Below are positions 16,334-26,172 of a DNA stretch of 64,000 bases, one piece after another. Under the pieces are notes generated by a model, which was given only the letters and a program-made list of their open reading frames with translations, did no database searches and was not told the origin of the DNA. How positions within the stretch are numbered: position 1 is the stretch's first letter; each line of letters opens with the position of its first letter. The DNA lies in contig NZ_CP045393.1 in the NCBI RefSeq assembly GCF_009363655.1, positions 1,984,001 through 2,048,000 on the forward strand. Reading direction: 5' to 3'. This DNA comes from Roseovarius sp. THAF27 (GTDB taxonomy: Bacteria; Pseudomonadota; Alphaproteobacteria; Rhodobacterales; Rhodobacteraceae). Both the position numbers and the translations under genes were made by a program.

Positions 16334-17905
16334 CTATTCCCATTCGATGGTGCCCGGCGGCTTGCTGGTGATGTCATAGGTCACCCGGTTGATGCCCTCG
16401 ACCTCGTTGATGATCCGCGTCGCGGTCTCGCCCAGGAAATCATGGCTGAACGGGTAATAATCGGCGGTCATGCCGTCCACGCTCGTGACCGCCCGCAGCG
16501 CGCAGGCGTAATCATAGGTCCGTCCGTCGCCCATCACGCCCACGGTGCGCACCGGCAGGATGGCGACGAAGGCCTGCCAGATCTCGTCGTAAAGCCCGTG
16601 CTTGCGGATCTGGTCGATATAGACGGCATCCGCCTTGCGCAGGATCTCCAGCTTGTCGCGGGTGATCTCGCCGGGGCAGCGAATGGCAAGGCCCGGGCCG
16701 GGGAAGGGGTGACGCCCGATGAAACTGTCGGGCAGGCCCAGCTCGCGGCCCAAGGCCCGCACCTCGTCCTTGAAGAGTTCCCGCAGCGGCTCGACCAGCT
16801 TCAGCCCCATCTTCTCGGGCAGGCCGCCGACGTTGTGGTGGCTTTTGATCGTCACGCTGGGGCCACCGGAAAAGCTCACCGATTCAATGACATCCGGGTA
16901 AAGCGTGCCTTGCGCGAGAAAGGCCGCGCCCTCAATCTTGTCGGCGTATTTCTGGAACACGTCGATAAAGAGCTTGCCGATGATCTTGCGCTTGGTCTCG
17001 GGGTCCGAGACGCCTTCCAATTCGCCCAGGAACAGGTCCTGTTCCTGCGCGTGGATCACGCGCAAGTTCATGTGGTCGCGGAACATGCCCACGACTTCCT
17101 CGCCCTCGTTCAGGCGCAACAGGCCATGATCGACGAAGACGCAAGTCAGGTTCTCGCCGATCGCCTCGTGGATCAGCGCCGCGGCCACCGAACTGTCCAC
17201 GCCGCCCGACAGCGCGCAGATCACCTTGGAGTCGCCCACCTGTTCGCGGATCGCCTCGACCATCTCCTCGCGGTAGGCGGCCATGGTCCAGTCGCCCTTG
17301 AACCCGGCCCGCTTGACGAAATTCTCGTAAAGCGTGCGGCCATTGGGCGTGTGATGCACTTCCGGGTGGAACTGCACTGCGTAGAAATCCCGCTCCAGGT
17401 CGGCGGTGATGGCAAAAGGCGCGTGCGGCGAGGTGCCGTAGACGGCAAAGCCGGGCGCCAGCTTGGCCACGTGGTCGCCATGGCTCATCCAGACCTGCTC
17501 GCGCGCGTCCAGGAACCAGCCCGCCAGCAGCTCGATCCGCTCTTCGCTGGGCGAGACCCAGGCGCGGCCGAACTCCGCCGTGCCGCCGCCGCCCGAGATC
17601 TTGCCGCCTTCGACGCGGCCGCCCAGATCCTGCATCATGACCTGCTGGCCATAGCAGATCCCCAGGATCGGCACGCCAAGGTCATAGACCGATTGCGGCG
17701 GCCGGGGCGATCCCTCGCGCGTCACCGTATCGGGACCGCCCGAGAAGATCACCGCCTTGGGCGCGAACTCCTTCAGGAAGTCATCCGTGACCTTTTGAAA
17801 GGGATGGATTTCGCAGTAGACGCTCAATTCGCGCAGGCGGCGCGCGATCAGCTGCGTCACCTGGCTGCCGAAGTCGATGATGAGAAGGCGATCGTGCTGG
17901 GTCAT
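16334..17905 (-). CDS. guaA: GMP synthase (glutamine-hydrolysing)
   Basis: A 523-residue enzyme that converts XMP to GMP with glutamine and ATP. The N-terminal class I amidotransferase has the catalytic Cys in GICYGQQ and the His/Glu in FHPEVHHT. The central ATP-pyrophosphatase P-loop is SGGVDSSV, and the C-terminal dimerisation domain ends KPPGTIEWE, as in other GuaA. Full length, with an ATG at 17903-17905. It ends 48 bp before the acyltransferase gene on the same strand. Confidence 0.98.
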   Translation of the reverse strand: MTQHDRLLIIDFGSQVTQLIARRLRELSVYCEIHPFQKVTDDFLKEFAPKAVIFSGGPDTVTREGSPRPPQSVYDLGVPILGICYGQQVMMQDLGGRVEGGKISGGGGTAEFGRAWVSPSEERIELLAGWFLDAREQVWMSHGDHVAKLAPGFAVYGTSPHAPFAITADLERDFYAVQFHPEVHHTPNGRTLYENFVKRAGFKGDWTMAAYREEMVEAIREQVGDSKVICALSGGVDSSVAAALIHEAIGENLTCVFVDHGLLRLNEGEEVVGMFRDHMNLRVIHAQEQDLFLGELEGVSDPETKRKIIGKLFIDVFQKYADKIEGAAFLAQGTLYPDVIESVSFSGGPSVTIKSHHNVGGLPEKMGLKLVEPLRELFKDEVRALGRELGLPDSFIGRHPFPGPGLAIRCPGEITRDKLEILRKADAVYIDQIRKHGLYDEIWQAFVAILPVRTVGVMGDGRTYDYACALRAVTSVDGMTADYYPFSHDFLGETATRIINEVEGINRVTYDITSKPPGTIEWE

Positions 17906-17986
17906 GCCAAGCCATTATGAAATGCGCCGGGCCGATGCAACAGGTTTGCGCGTGCTTGACCAAGCCGTGTGACCGTGAAGCGTTCC

Positions 17987-18049
17987 GTCATCCTCGGGCC
18001 TGACCCGAGGATCCCTCGGACCCGGAGATCCCGGATCAAGTCCGGGATG
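17987..18049. repeat. Interspersed palindromic repeat
   Basis: Two palindromic units: GTCATCCTCGGGCC with GACCCGAGGATC, then GAGATCCCGGATC with TCCGGGATG. Same family as 4996-5060. Confidence 0.65.
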
Positions 18050-18065
18050 CCGCGCCGCCACATCC

Positions 18066-18090
18066 CGTAGGGTGGGCGAGAGCCCACGCG
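18066..18090. repeat. GTAGGGTGGG...CCCACGCG repeat, copy 1
   Basis: CGTAGGGTGGGCGAG followed by AGCCCACGCG, forming a short GTGGG/CCCAC hairpin. The only other copy in the window, at 32473-32497, differs at only a few bases. Confidence 0.65.
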
Positions 18091-18239
18091 CCCCGGCCGA
18101 TCGCTCCCATCGTCCACGCCGAATGTCGCTATAGACCGTGAAACGGCGCAAATCTCCCGCGACTCGGTCGCGTTAGCGGATATTTAAGGGCGCAGTCGCA
18201 CTCTGTCATGGGTGCAAGTTCACGTTGGGGAACCAGAAT

Positions 18240-19784
18240 ATGGCCGAAGCAGCAACCCGCAGACGGGCCCGGGGCGGAGGCGGCGCAGCCCGCCGCGCGG
18301 AACGTACCGCCGTCAGCGTCGAAACCGCCAAGTATATCGAGCGCAATATCCCGAATTACGAAATCCTCAACGAAGAGGCGCTCGAGATGATCGAGCACAA
18401 TGCCGAAACCGTTCTGGAAGAGATCGGCGTCAACTTCGTCGAGAATCCGCGCGCTCTGAAAATGTGGAAGGACGCCGGCGCCGACGTGCAGGGCGAGCGG
18501 GTGCACATCCCCCGCGGCCTCGCGCGCGAACTGATTAAGACCGCGCCGTCGCAATATACCCAGCACGCCCGCAACCCCGAGCGCAACGTCGTGGTGGGTG
18601 GCAACAACCTGGTCTTCGCCCCGGTCTACGGCCCTCCCTTCGTGCGCGACGCCATGGGCGGCCGGCGCTATGCCACCATGGCCGACTTCGAGAAATTCGT
18701 GAAACTCGGCTACATGTCCAAGTGGCTGCACCACTCGGGCGGCACGGTGTGCGAACCCACCGACATCCCCGTCAACAAGCGTCACCTCGACATGCTGCGC
18801 GCCCACATGGTGCTGTCGGACAAGCCCTTCATGGGCTCGGTGACCGAACCTTCCCGCGCGCAGGACAGCGTGGATATGTGCAAAATCCTCTTCGGCGAGG
18901 AGTTCGTGCAGCAAAACACGGTGATGACCTCACTGATCAACATCAACTCGCCGCTCACCTTCGACGAGGTGATGATGGGCGCGATGGAGGTTTACGCCAA
19001 GAACAACCAGGCCTGCATCGTCTCGCCCTTCATCGTCGGTGGCGCCATGGCGCCGGTGACCGTGGCCGGCACCCTGACGCAGGTGATGGCAGAGGCGCTG
19101 GCGGGCGTCGCCTTCAACCAGCTTTGCAACCCCGGCGCACCCGTCATCATGGGCGCCTTCGTGACCTCGATCGACATGAACTCCGGCGCGCCCACCTTCG
19201 GCACGCCCGAGGCCGCGCACATCACCTATGGCGCGGGCCAACTCGCCCGCCGCCTGGGGCTGCCCTACCGTTCGGCCGGGTCGTTCAACGGCTCCAAGCT
19301 GCCCGACGCGCAGGCCGCGTATGAAACCGCCAACAGCCTCAACATGGGGCTTCTTTCGGGCGTCAACTTCATGTTGCATTCCTGCGGCTGGCTCGAAGGC
19401 GGGCTGGTGTCCTCGTTCGAGAAATTCGTCATGGATGCCGACCAGCTGGGGGTCTACCATCACCTCGCCAAAGGCATCTACACCGACGAGAACGGCCAGG
19501 CGATGGATGCCATCCGCGAGGTCGGCCCCGGCGGGCACTACCTGGGCTGCGCCCATACCCAGGCCAACTTCAAGACCGCCTTCTGGCGCTCGGAAATGCT
19601 CGACTACAAGCCGTTCGAGCAATGGGCCGACGAGGGCGGGCAGGACACGATGGCGCTGGCCACCACCCGCGTCGAAAAGCAGCTGGCCAACTACCAGCAG
19701 CCCCATCTCGACCCCGGCGTGCTCGAAGCGCTCGACGCCTACGTGGCGGAAAGAAAGGCGTCCATGCCCGACGCCTTCGCCTGA
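18240..19784 (+). CDS. MttB-family (non-pyrrolysine) methyltransferase
   Basis: A 514-residue member of the trimethylamine methyltransferase superfamily (MttB/COG5598): EEALEMIEHNAETVLEEIGV near the N-terminus, MTSLININSPLTFDEVMM in the middle, and GGHYLGCAHTQANFKTAFW near the C-terminus. The frame has no internal TAG, so it is a pyrrolysine-free homologue like the glycine-betaine methyltransferases. Such enzymes normally move a methyl group to a corrinoid protein, but no corrinoid protein or MtgA-like partner is encoded nearby. The first 20 residues are basic and Gly/Ala-rich. Substrate unknown; a quaternary amine is likely. Confidence 0.85.
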   Translation: MAEAATRRRARGGGGAARRAERTAVSVETAKYIERNIPNYEILNEEALEMIEHNAETVLEEIGVNFVENPRALKMWKDAGADVQGERVHIPRGLARELIKTAPSQYTQHARNPERNVVVGGNNLVFAPVYGPPFVRDAMGGRRYATMADFEKFVKLGYMSKWLHHSGGTVCEPTDIPVNKRHLDMLRAHMVLSDKPFMGSVTEPSRAQDSVDMCKILFGEEFVQQNTVMTSLININSPLTFDEVMMGAMEVYAKNNQACIVSPFIVGGAMAPVTVAGTLTQVMAEALAGVAFNQLCNPGAPVIMGAFVTSIDMNSGAPTFGTPEAAHITYGAGQLARRLGLPYRSAGSFNGSKLPDAQAAYETANSLNMGLLSGVNFMLHSCGWLEGGLVSSFEKFVMDADQLGVYHHLAKGIYTDENGQAMDAIREVGPGGHYLGCAHTQANFKTAFWRSEMLDYKPFEQWADEGGQDTMALATTRVEKQLANYQQPHLDPGVLEALDAYVAERKASMPDAFA

Positions 19785-19788
19785 TCCC

Positions 19789-20124
19789 TCAAGACACCGG
19801 CGCGGGTGCCATGCCCTGCGCCGGTGTCGCGCCTTCGGGCGCCATCGCCGCCCGGATCAGCCGGGCCTCTCCCATGATTGCGATCAAAAGGTCCAGATGC
19901 CGCGCCACGGCGTATTCGGCGCTGCGCCGCCGCCGCGCTTCGTCCAGCGCGGCCTCGATCTCGATCAACAATTCCAGCGCCGCGCCGCTGTCGGGCAGCG
20001 GTTCGATGTCCAGAAGGCGCCCCAGGTGAATGTCGCGGCGATACTGCGCGGCGCCGATCCTGGCCGCCTTGATCAACAGGCGCGGGCGGGTCAGCGAATC
20101 TAGAAGGGCAAGCGCGTGGGTCAT
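19789..20124 (-). CDS. DUF6477-like small protein
   Basis: A 111-residue, mainly helical protein beginning MTHALALLDSLTRPRLLIKAARIG, with an EYAVARHLDLLIAIMGEARLI region near residue 80. It resembles the short uncharacterised family I know as DUF6477 from Rhodobacteraceae; the function is unknown. The ATG has AGGAGA upstream. It is divergent from the DUF6456-like helix-turn-helix gene. Confidence 0.65.
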   Translation of the reverse strand: MTHALALLDSLTRPRLLIKAARIGAAQYRRDIHLGRLLDIEPLPDSGAALELLIEIEAALDEARRRRSAEYAVARHLDLLIAIMGEARLIRAAMAPEGATPAQGMAPAPVS

Positions 20125-20261
20125 GGTGTCGGTCTCCTGTTCTGCGGAGCCCTCTGAGTGACACGACTCGCCGGTGCGTTGCGTGAATCGCCGTTCCACC
20201 GCACGCCGCCGTGGCCAATTGTTTACACTTGAGAAACCATTGTTGCCGAACGGAGTGAAAA

Positions 20262-20276
20262 TTAACGAACTGGTAA
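20262..20276. promoter_or_regulatory. Weak CtrA-type site candidate
   Basis: TTAA (20262-20265), 7 bases, GTAA (20273-20276), one base off the TTAA-N7-TTAA consensus, in the 252-bp spacer between the divergent DUF6477-like and helix-turn-helix genes. Low certainty. Confidence 0.25.
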
Positions 20277-20376
20277 CCAAGTCGCCCTTAGGTTGCATGT
20301 CGCTTGTGGAGAACTCTGTGGGCACTTTGGGGACAACTGATCCTGTCACAAGAGATCAGGCCAAGGAGGGAAACGG

Positions 20377-21492
20377 ATGAGCATGGCTGGAGTGCCCGGG
20401 TCGACGCCCGGCAAAGATCTGTCTTGGGTGCCGATGGCGGCCATAACCTATCTGGCCCATACGGAGGGCGGCACGTCGATCCGGGCGCTGGCCCGGAAAC
20501 TCGGCTGTCACGCCTCGACCGTTTCCCGACAAGTGCGTGCGTTCGAGGCCTTGCGCGACGATCACCTCGTCGACGAGGCCCTGCGCCGCCTTGGCCCACA
20601 GGTCATGTCGCAGCCCGGTGCCGGTTCATGCCTCAAGGAGACCCGCATGACCATGCTGCCGACCCCCGCCGAGACCGCGACAACCCTCACCGAATCCCGA
20701 TTGAACCGCGAGGCGCTGCGCGTTCTGCGCCGGCTTTGCGAGAAAGGCGCGGTCCTGGCCGTGGCCAGCGAAATGGACAAGGCCGTCGTGGTCCGCGAAA
20801 CCGAGGCGGGCCAGAACCGCACCGCGGTCGTCGACCGCGACGTGGCCGAGGCGATGGCCCTGAAATGCTGGATCAGCTGCGACACGCCCGGCCGCGTGTC
20901 ACGCTACGCCATCACGTCGGCGGGACGATCCGCGCTTGGACAGCTGATGGCCCGGGCGGAGAACAGCGCCCAGGGCTTTGCCGAGTCGCAGGCCGCCTTT
21001 CTGGGGCAGGATGCGCCGCTCCCGGAGGATGACGCGGCCGAGGGTCGGCGCCGTCTCCGCCATGGCATCGGGGAGTCTCCCCTGATCCTGCTCGCGCGCC
21101 GCCGCGACCGCGACGGCAGCCGCTTTCTCGCGCCCGACCTGGTGCGGGCCGGCGAACGCCTGCGCGAAGATTTCGAGATGGGCCACCTGGGCGACACGCC
21201 CCGGACGGACTGGACCGACATTCTGACCGGCAAGACACAGCCCGCGCCCGTCGCTCCGCCCGCCGCCAGTGCCCAGGCCGCGCAGGCGCGGGTGCTTGGC
21301 GCCCTGCGCGATCTGGGGCCGGGGCTTGCAGATGTGGCCCTGCGCTGCTGCTGTTTTCTCGAAGGGTTGGAAACCACCGAGAAAAAGCTTGGCTGGTCGG
21401 CGCGGTCGGGAAAGATTGTCCTGCGCATCGCGCTGCAACGGCTCAAGCGTCACTACGCCGAGCTGGGCGACAGCGCGGGCCTGATGGGGTAG
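20377..21492 (+). CDS. DUF6456-like helix-turn-helix protein
   Basis: A 371-residue protein. Residues about 30-58 form a helix-turn-helix (TSIRALARKLGCHASTVSRQ). The middle (about 200-300) includes GESPLILLARRRDRDG and a basic/acidic block, and the C-terminal 90 residues (about 280-370) contain LGPGLADVALRCCCFLEGLE and KIVLRIALQRLKRHYAELG, a pattern I associate with DUF6456. It probably binds DNA; targets are unknown. The start is secured by AAGGAGGG 7 bases upstream. Confidence 0.75.
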   Translation: MSMAGVPGSTPGKDLSWVPMAAITYLAHTEGGTSIRALARKLGCHASTVSRQVRAFEALRDDHLVDEALRRLGPQVMSQPGAGSCLKETRMTMLPTPAETATTLTESRLNREALRVLRRLCEKGAVLAVASEMDKAVVVRETEAGQNRTAVVDRDVAEAMALKCWISCDTPGRVSRYAITSAGRSALGQLMARAENSAQGFAESQAAFLGQDAPLPEDDAAEGRRRLRHGIGESPLILLARRRDRDGSRFLAPDLVRAGERLREDFEMGHLGDTPRTDWTDILTGKTQPAPVAPPAASAQAAQARVLGALRDLGPGLADVALRCCCFLEGLETTEKKLGWSARSGKIVLRIALQRLKRHYAELGDSAGLMG

Positions 21493-21504
21493 GGGGCCCG
21501 CGCC

Positions 21505-22230
21505 TCAGCTGCCCACCAGCCAGCCGACGCCGAAGGCCGCCAGCGCACAGATCGTGCCCACCAGCAGCGTCTCGCCCACGCAGCGCCCCATATGTTCGCC
21601 GGTCGCGTTCCAGCGCAGCACCCCAAGCGCCATCAGCGCCGCCGCGGTTGCCGCAACCGACAGGACAAAGGTCGTCTGCGTGGCCTCCAGCACGAAATAG
21701 GGGAACAGGGGAATCGCACCGAACAGAAGGAACGCGCCGAAGGTGAACAGCCCACTCAGAACGGGGCTGTCCTCGTCGGGGTCCTGCATCCCGAATTCGT
21801 AGGTCATCATCAGGTCGGCCATGATCTCGGGATGGCGCGACATGATCGTCGCTGTCGTGTCGGCCTCCCCGGCGGGCAGGCCGCGCTGGCGCAGGATCTC
21901 GAACAGCTCCATCCGCTCGTGCTCCGGGTCGGCGGCGATTTCGCGCAGCTCGCTTGTGCGCCGCGCCCGGTAAAGGTCATGCTGCGACCGAAGCGACAGG
22001 AATTCGCCCAGCCCCATGCTGATCGCATCGGCAAAGAGGTTGGCCAGACCGAAAACCAGGACCGCCACGCCGCCGATCTGCGCCACGCCCTCGGCCTGCG
22101 CGCCGGCGAATCCCGCCACGATGGCGAAGGTGGTCACGATCCCGTCATTGCCGCCATAGACGATCTGCTTCAGGTATTCCTGCGTCTGGCTCAGCCGGTG
22201 CGCCTCGCGCCTGTGTCTCTGCCAATCCAT
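21505..22230 (-). CDS. VIT1/CCC1-family membrane transporter
   Basis: A 241-residue membrane protein with the VIT family opening (EYLKQIVYGGNDGIVTTFAIV) and about five membrane segments. The first helix-loop has the conserved GGNDGIVTT; the soluble loop (about 85-140) is rich in Glu and His and probably binds metal. Family members move Fe or Mn out of the cytoplasm. The start is taken at ATG 22228-22230 because the protein family begins here; longer in-frame starts lack support. Confidence 0.85.
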   Translation of the reverse strand: MDWQRHRREAHRLSQTQEYLKQIVYGGNDGIVTTFAIVAGFAGAQAEGVAQIGGVAVLVFGLANLFADAISMGLGEFLSLRSQHDLYRARRTSELREIAADPEHERMELFEILRQRGLPAGEADTTATIMSRHPEIMADLMMTYEFGMQDPDEDSPVLSGLFTFGAFLLFGAIPLFPYFVLEATQTTFVLSVAATAAALMALGVLRWNATGEHMGRCVGETLLVGTICALAAFGVGWLVGS

Positions 22231-22397
22231 CCTGCCCCCGCGTTCCGCCTCGAGCGGCAGCATAGACCGGCCCGGACCCCGCGCAAATGCCCGAAGTCGG
22301 CGGTGGCGCCGGCGCGAGGACCGGGCACGCCGGGATGGCAGGAGGTGGGCCACTCGTTAAGCGCGCACCCGCCACATGCATGACAGGTTTGCATCAC

Positions 22398-22426
22398 TGG
22401 AACTTCCCACCACGGTGACTTATAAA
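22398..22426 (+). promoter_or_regulatory. Candidate lipA promoter
   Basis: TGGAAC (22398-22403), 17 bp, TATAAA (22421-22426). With this -10 box, transcription would begin near 22433, downstream of the ATG at 22431. This supports translation from the GTG at 22464. Confidence 0.45.
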
Positions 22427-22463
22427 TAGGATGTCTTACCAAAGGATTTGCGGGGAAAAATTC

Positions 22464-23411
22464 GTGCGCGATCTCAAGATCCCGGACCAGCGCCACCCTG
22501 AAAAGGCGCACCGGCCCGACAACGCCCAACCGAAAAAGCCCGACTGGATTCGTGTCAAGGCGCCGGTCGGCAAAGGGTATCTCGAAACCCACCGGATCAT
22601 GCGCGAGCACAAGCTGGTCACGGTCTGCGAGGAAGCGGGCTGTCCCAATGCCGGCGAATGCTGGAATCAGGGCCACGCCACCATGATGATCATGGGCGAG
22701 GTCTGCACCCGCGCCTGCTCGTTTTGCAACATCGCCACCGGTAAACCACCCGAGGAGCTCGACCCGTTCGAGCCGGGACGCGTGGCCGACGCGGTGCAGA
22801 AGCTGGGGCTTAATCACGTGGTCATCACCTCGGTGGACCGCGACGACGTGACCGATGGCGGGGCCGAGCATTTCGCCCAGACGATCCGCGCGATCCGCCA
22901 CCGCTCTCCCGGCACCACGATCGAGATCCTGACACCCGATTTCCTGCATTGCGACCCTGCGGTGCTTGAAGTCGTGGTCGCGGCCCGCCCCGACGTCTTC
23001 AACCACAACCTCGAAACCGTTCCGGGCCTTTACCCCGAGGTGCGCCCCGGTGCGCGCTATTTCCACAGCTTGCGCCTGCTGCAAAGGGTCAAGGAAATGG
23101 ATCCGGGCATATTCACCAAGTCCGGCATCATGGTGGGCCTGGGCGAAGACCGACAAGCTGTGCACCAGGTCATGGACGACATGCGCGCCGCCGATATCGA
23201 TTTCTTGACCATCGGCCAGTACCTTCAGCCCACGCCCAAGCACCACGCCGTGGATCGCTTCGTGCATCCCGACGAGTTCGCGGCCTATGAGAAGGTCGCC
23301 TATGGCAAGGGCTTCCTGATGGTCTCTGCCACGCCGCTGACGCGCTCGTCCTACCACGCGGGTGACGATTTCGCCCGGCTGCGCGACGCGCGGATGGCCA
23401 GGCTGGGGTAG
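22464..23411 (+). CDS. lipA: Lipoyl synthase
   Basis: A 315-residue radical-SAM enzyme that inserts two sulfurs into protein-bound octanoyl groups. The auxiliary [4Fe-4S] cluster Cys lie in [12 protein letters not shown] (C-x4-C-x5-C), the radical-SAM Cys in CTRACSFC (CxxxCxxC), and the C-terminal SSY in TRSSYHAG. I take the GTG at 22464 as the start because relatives begin [16 protein letters not shown] and a -10 box lies right before the upstream ATG at 22431. Monocistronic. Confidence 0.95.
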   Translation: MRDLKIPDQRHPEKAHRPDNAQPKKPDWIRVKAPVGKGYLETHRIMREHKLVTVCEEAGCPNAGECWNQGHATMMIMGEVCTRACSFCNIATGKPPEELDPFEPGRVADAVQKLGLNHVVITSVDRDDVTDGGAEHFAQTIRAIRHRSPGTTIEILTPDFLHCDPAVLEVVVAARPDVFNHNLETVPGLYPEVRPGARYFHSLRLLQRVKEMDPGIFTKSGIMVGLGEDRQAVHQVMDDMRAADIDFLTIGQYLQPTPKHHAVDRFVHPDEFAAYEKVAYGKGFLMVSATPLTRSSYHAGDDFARLRDARMARLG

Positions 23412-23440
23412 GGGCGCCGCAGCCCGTCGACACCAGCAAG

Positions 23441-23530
23441 AGATCCCGGATCAGGTCCGGGATGACGTCTGCACCAGGATTGTGCCGAACGAAAGCAGCG
23501 ACAGACCGTCCCGGACCTGATCCGGGATCT
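23441..23530. repeat. Pair of inverted palindromic repeats
   Basis: Unit 23441-23466 (AGATCCCGGATCAGG, then TCCGGGATGAC) and unit 23508-23530 (GTCCCGGACCTGATCC, then GGGATCT) face each other between lipA and the convergent DUF882 gene. They could serve as a bidirectional terminator, although no T-run follows. Confidence 0.6.
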
Positions 23531-23606
23531 CACCCCCGCAGACAAAAACACCGACCTCGCAGGGCCGGTGCTGAACAGAAATATTCGCGTTTTGTCGGGC
23601 GGGGCC

Positions 23607-24176
23607 TTACCGCCCCCAGCTGCGCACCGGACCGCAATCCATGTGCACGAAGTTTGACCCCGAATAGCGGCCCACGCCGCCGCCGCGGCAGGCCGAGGCC
23701 GCGCGGAACATCTGGTTCACCGAGCGCGAGTTCAGCCGCAGGTCCGCCGCCTGGCCGCGCAGGTGGCGCGAGTTCTTCGCCACGCCGCTGGAGCGCGAGC
23801 GCAGCATCGCGTTCGTCTTCGGGCTGCGATAGCCCGAGAGCAGCAGGTAGGGCTCGTTCACATCCATCAGGTTGTGGGCCGCTGCCATGATGTCCATCGT
23901 GCGCATATCGATATTGTGCACGTCGTTGGTGCGCCAGTCGCGCATGAAGAGGTTGATCTCGCGGACCGCGTCCTTGATGTATTCCCCTTCGATCCAGTAG
24001 ATCGTGTCGATCTTTTCACCGGTGCGGGGCGAGGCCATCGTCAGCCGACGAATGTCGCCTGCGCCCCGAAGGAACCCTGCTGCCTTGGAAAAAGTTGGTG
24101 CCGCAACCACTGTCGTAGCCGCAAATGCACCCAGTAACGCACGCCGCGTTACGCTCGTCGAGCTTTGATCGGTCAT
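23607..24176 (-). CDS. Tat-exported DUF882/peptidase M15-like protein
   Basis: A 189-residue protein with a twin-arginine signal (VTRRALLGAFAATTVVAA). The mature part is the YcbK/DUF882 fold related to M15 D-Ala peptidases: SGYRSPKTNAMLR, SRHLRGQAADLR with zinc-ligand His and Asp, and FVHMDCGPVR with the last His. Likely a periplasmic zinc-dependent murein peptidase-like protein. It is divergent from an L,D-transpeptidase gene, which supports a cell-wall role. Confidence 0.85.
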   Translation of the reverse strand: MTDQSSTSVTRRALLGAFAATTVVAAPTFSKAAGFLRGAGDIRRLTMASPRTGEKIDTIYWIEGEYIKDAVREINLFMRDWRTNDVHNIDMRTMDIMAAAHNLMDVNEPYLLLSGYRSPKTNAMLRSRSSGVAKNSRHLRGQAADLRLNSRSVNQMFRAASACRGGGVGRYSGSNFVHMDCGPVRSWGR

Positions 24177-24513
24177 GTTGTTAGCGCCTGTCCCGTCGCT
24201 TGCCTGTTGCCGCGTTAAGAAGCGGCTCTGTTCATCTCATCCCCAGATGCAGGAGTGTTATGGCATATCAGGATTCGGTTACCAAGGGGTGAAAGTCCGC
24301 CGGTTCCATAGCGCAAGCGATTTCGGCAAGAATTTGCGCAAATTTCGGTCAGATGTGTCTGCGAAGCACGGCCCAGCCTGCGGCGATGCTGCAACATGCG
24401 GCGGATTTTACCTTTAAAACCAATTGTGATTGGACAGTTCCACCCGCAATAGGAACTAATGATCGCGTGCGCTTGTTTTGCACGCAGGGGAATACGGTAA
24501 CTTGGAGAACGGC
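24177..24513. other. Divergent spacer between the DUF882 and L,D-transpeptidase genes
   Basis: The 337-bp gap has no coding potential. Two short hairpins lie near the transpeptidase start: AGTTCC...GGAACT (about 24437-24457) and GCGTGC...GCACGC (24464-24485). Neither has a T-run, so they may be leader-RNA structures. No promoter could be fixed with confidence. Confidence 0.4.
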
Positions 24514-26145
24514 ATGAGCAGCGCGTTGCGCACCTTGGGGCACACCAGCATTTTCACCACCATCGTCAGTGCGCTCGCGGCGGTCGTCGTCTCGCTGTCC
24601 GCCTCCACGCCCGCTCACGCGCAGGTCACCGCCTACAAACAGGCCGTGGCCGAAGCCGCCGCGGACGATCGCGATCTGGCAGCGTTTTACCGCAGCACCG
24701 ATTTTCGCGGCATCTGGACCGACGAGGAAGCCGACAAGGCACGGCGGCAGGCGCTGATCCTGGGGTTGCAATCGGTGTCGGCCCACGGTCTGCCGCAGTC
24801 GCGCTACGACATCGACGGCCTGATCGACACGCTGCGCGCCGCGCGCACGCCCCGCGATATCGGCTTAGCCGAGGTCGCGCTCAGCAAGGCGTTCCTGAAT
24901 CTTGCCGACGCCATGCGCACCGGCGTGCTGGATCCGCGCCGCGTGGTCCCCGCGATCAAGCGCGAGCTGCGCGACTACGACCGCACCCGCACCCTGACCG
25001 CCTTCGCCGCCAGCCGCGAGCCGCGCCAGTTCATCCGGCAGCTTGCCCCCTCGACCAACGAATACAAGCGCCTGATGAAGGAAAAGATGCGCCTCGAGGG
25101 CCTCGTCGTCAGCGGCGGCTGGGGTCCGACCGTTCCGGCCACCAAGCTGGAACCGGGCGCAACCGGGCCCGCCGTCGTTGCCCTGCGCAACCGGCTGATG
25201 GCCAAGGGCTATCTCGGGCGGACCGCGACGCAAAGCTATGATCCCACGATCCGGAAGGCCGTGCGCGAGTTTCAGCGCGACCACGGGCTGGAAACCGACG
25301 GCGTCGCGGGCGAAAGCACCCTGCGCGAAATCAACGCCACCGCCGAAGACCGGCTGAAATCCATCATCGTGGCGATGGAACGCGAGCGCTGGCTGAACCT
25401 GCCGCAGGGCAGGGGCAAGCGCCACATCCTGGTGAACCTCACCGACTTCTCCGCCCGGATCATGGATGACGACATCGAGACCTTCCGCACCCGGGCCGTG
25501 ATCGGCGCCAAGGCCGCCGACCGTCAAAGCCCCGAATTCTCGGACGAGATGGAGCACATGGTCATCAACCCGACCTGGCACGTGCCGCGCTCCATCGCGG
25601 TCAAGGAATACCTGCCGCAGATGAAGCGCAACCGCAACGCCGCCGGCCACCTGCGCCTGGTCGACAGCCGCGGCCGCACGGTCAGTCGCTCCAGCATCAA
25701 TTTCGGGGCCTACAACGCCCGCAACTTTCCCTTCGCGATCAAGCAGCCGCCCTCCAGCCGCAATGCGCTTGGCCTGGTGAAGTTCATGTTCCCGAACAAG
25801 TACAACATCTATCTGCACGACACGCCGCAGAAGCACCTCTTCGACCATGAAACCCGCGCCTACAGCCACGGCTGCATCCGGCTGCAACAGCCGTTCGATT
25901 TCGCCTATGCCCTTCTGGCGCGGCAGGAGGCCGACCCCGAGGGCGCGTTCCACCGCATCCTGAACACGGGCCGCGAAACCAAGGTGAACCTCGAGGTGAA
26001 GGTGCCGGTGCACATCATCTACCGGACCGCCGTGACCGAGCCCAAGGGCCACACCAACTACCGCGCGGATGTCTATGGCCGGGATGCCCGGATCTGGGAC
26101 GCGCTGGAGCGGGCAGGGGTTTCGCTGCCCGGCGTTCGGGGGTAA
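24514..26145 (+). CDS. L,D-transpeptidase (YkuD/YcbB type)
   Basis: A 543-residue exported enzyme that makes 3-3 cross-links in peptidoglycan or attaches proteins to it. After a signal peptide (cleavage near ASTPAHA, about residue 36), there is a helical region, then a peptidoglycan-binding domain (ATGPAVVALRNRLMAKGYL, about 225-280), then the YkuD domain with its HD and SHGCIRL motif (nucleophile C454). Length and domain order match the YcbB subgroup. The ATG at 24514 follows TTGGAGAAC. lpxD follows 27 bp later, which places it in an envelope operon. Confidence 0.92.
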   Translation: MSSALRTLGHTSIFTTIVSALAAVVVSLSASTPAHAQVTAYKQAVAEAAADDRDLAAFYRSTDFRGIWTDEEADKARRQALILGLQSVSAHGLPQSRYDIDGLIDTLRAARTPRDIGLAEVALSKAFLNLADAMRTGVLDPRRVVPAIKRELRDYDRTRTLTAFAASREPRQFIRQLAPSTNEYKRLMKEKMRLEGLVVSGGWGPTVPATKLEPGATGPAVVALRNRLMAKGYLGRTATQSYDPTIRKAVREFQRDHGLETDGVAGESTLREINATAEDRLKSIIVAMERERWLNLPQGRGKRHILVNLTDFSARIMDDDIETFRTRAVIGAKAADRQSPEFSDEMEHMVINPTWHVPRSIAVKEYLPQMKRNRNAAGHLRLVDSRGRTVSRSSINFGAYNARNFPFAIKQPPSSRNALGLVKFMFPNKYNIYLHDTPQKHLFDHETRAYSHGCIRLQQPFDFAYALLARQEADPEGAFHRILNTGRETKVNLEVKVPVHIIYRTAVTEPKGHTNYRADVYGRDARIWDALERAGVSLPGVRG

Positions 26146-26172
26146 ACCGGCCCCGAACGCAGGGGGTCCGTC

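Larger units (their letters stand above)
17906..18239. other. Divergent spacer between guaA and the MttB-family gene
   Basis: The 334-bp gap contains an interspersed palindromic repeat (17987-18049) and a GTAGGGTGGG repeat (18066-18090). Beyond these I see no coding potential and no convincing promoter pair; both flanking genes must be transcribed outwards from it. Confidence 0.6.

Noticed and set aside
14258..17920. A very long open frame on the plus strand opposite guaA and the acyltransferase gene
   Set aside because: It is antisense to two clearly conserved genes, has no domain, is rich in His, Arg, Gln and Asp as expected for a GC-rich shadow frame, and lacks a start signal.
18240..19784. 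Pyrrolysine (in-frame amber) in the MttB-family gene
   Set aside because: The frame is continuous from 18240 to 19784 with no internal TAG, so it is a pyrrolysine-free homologue.
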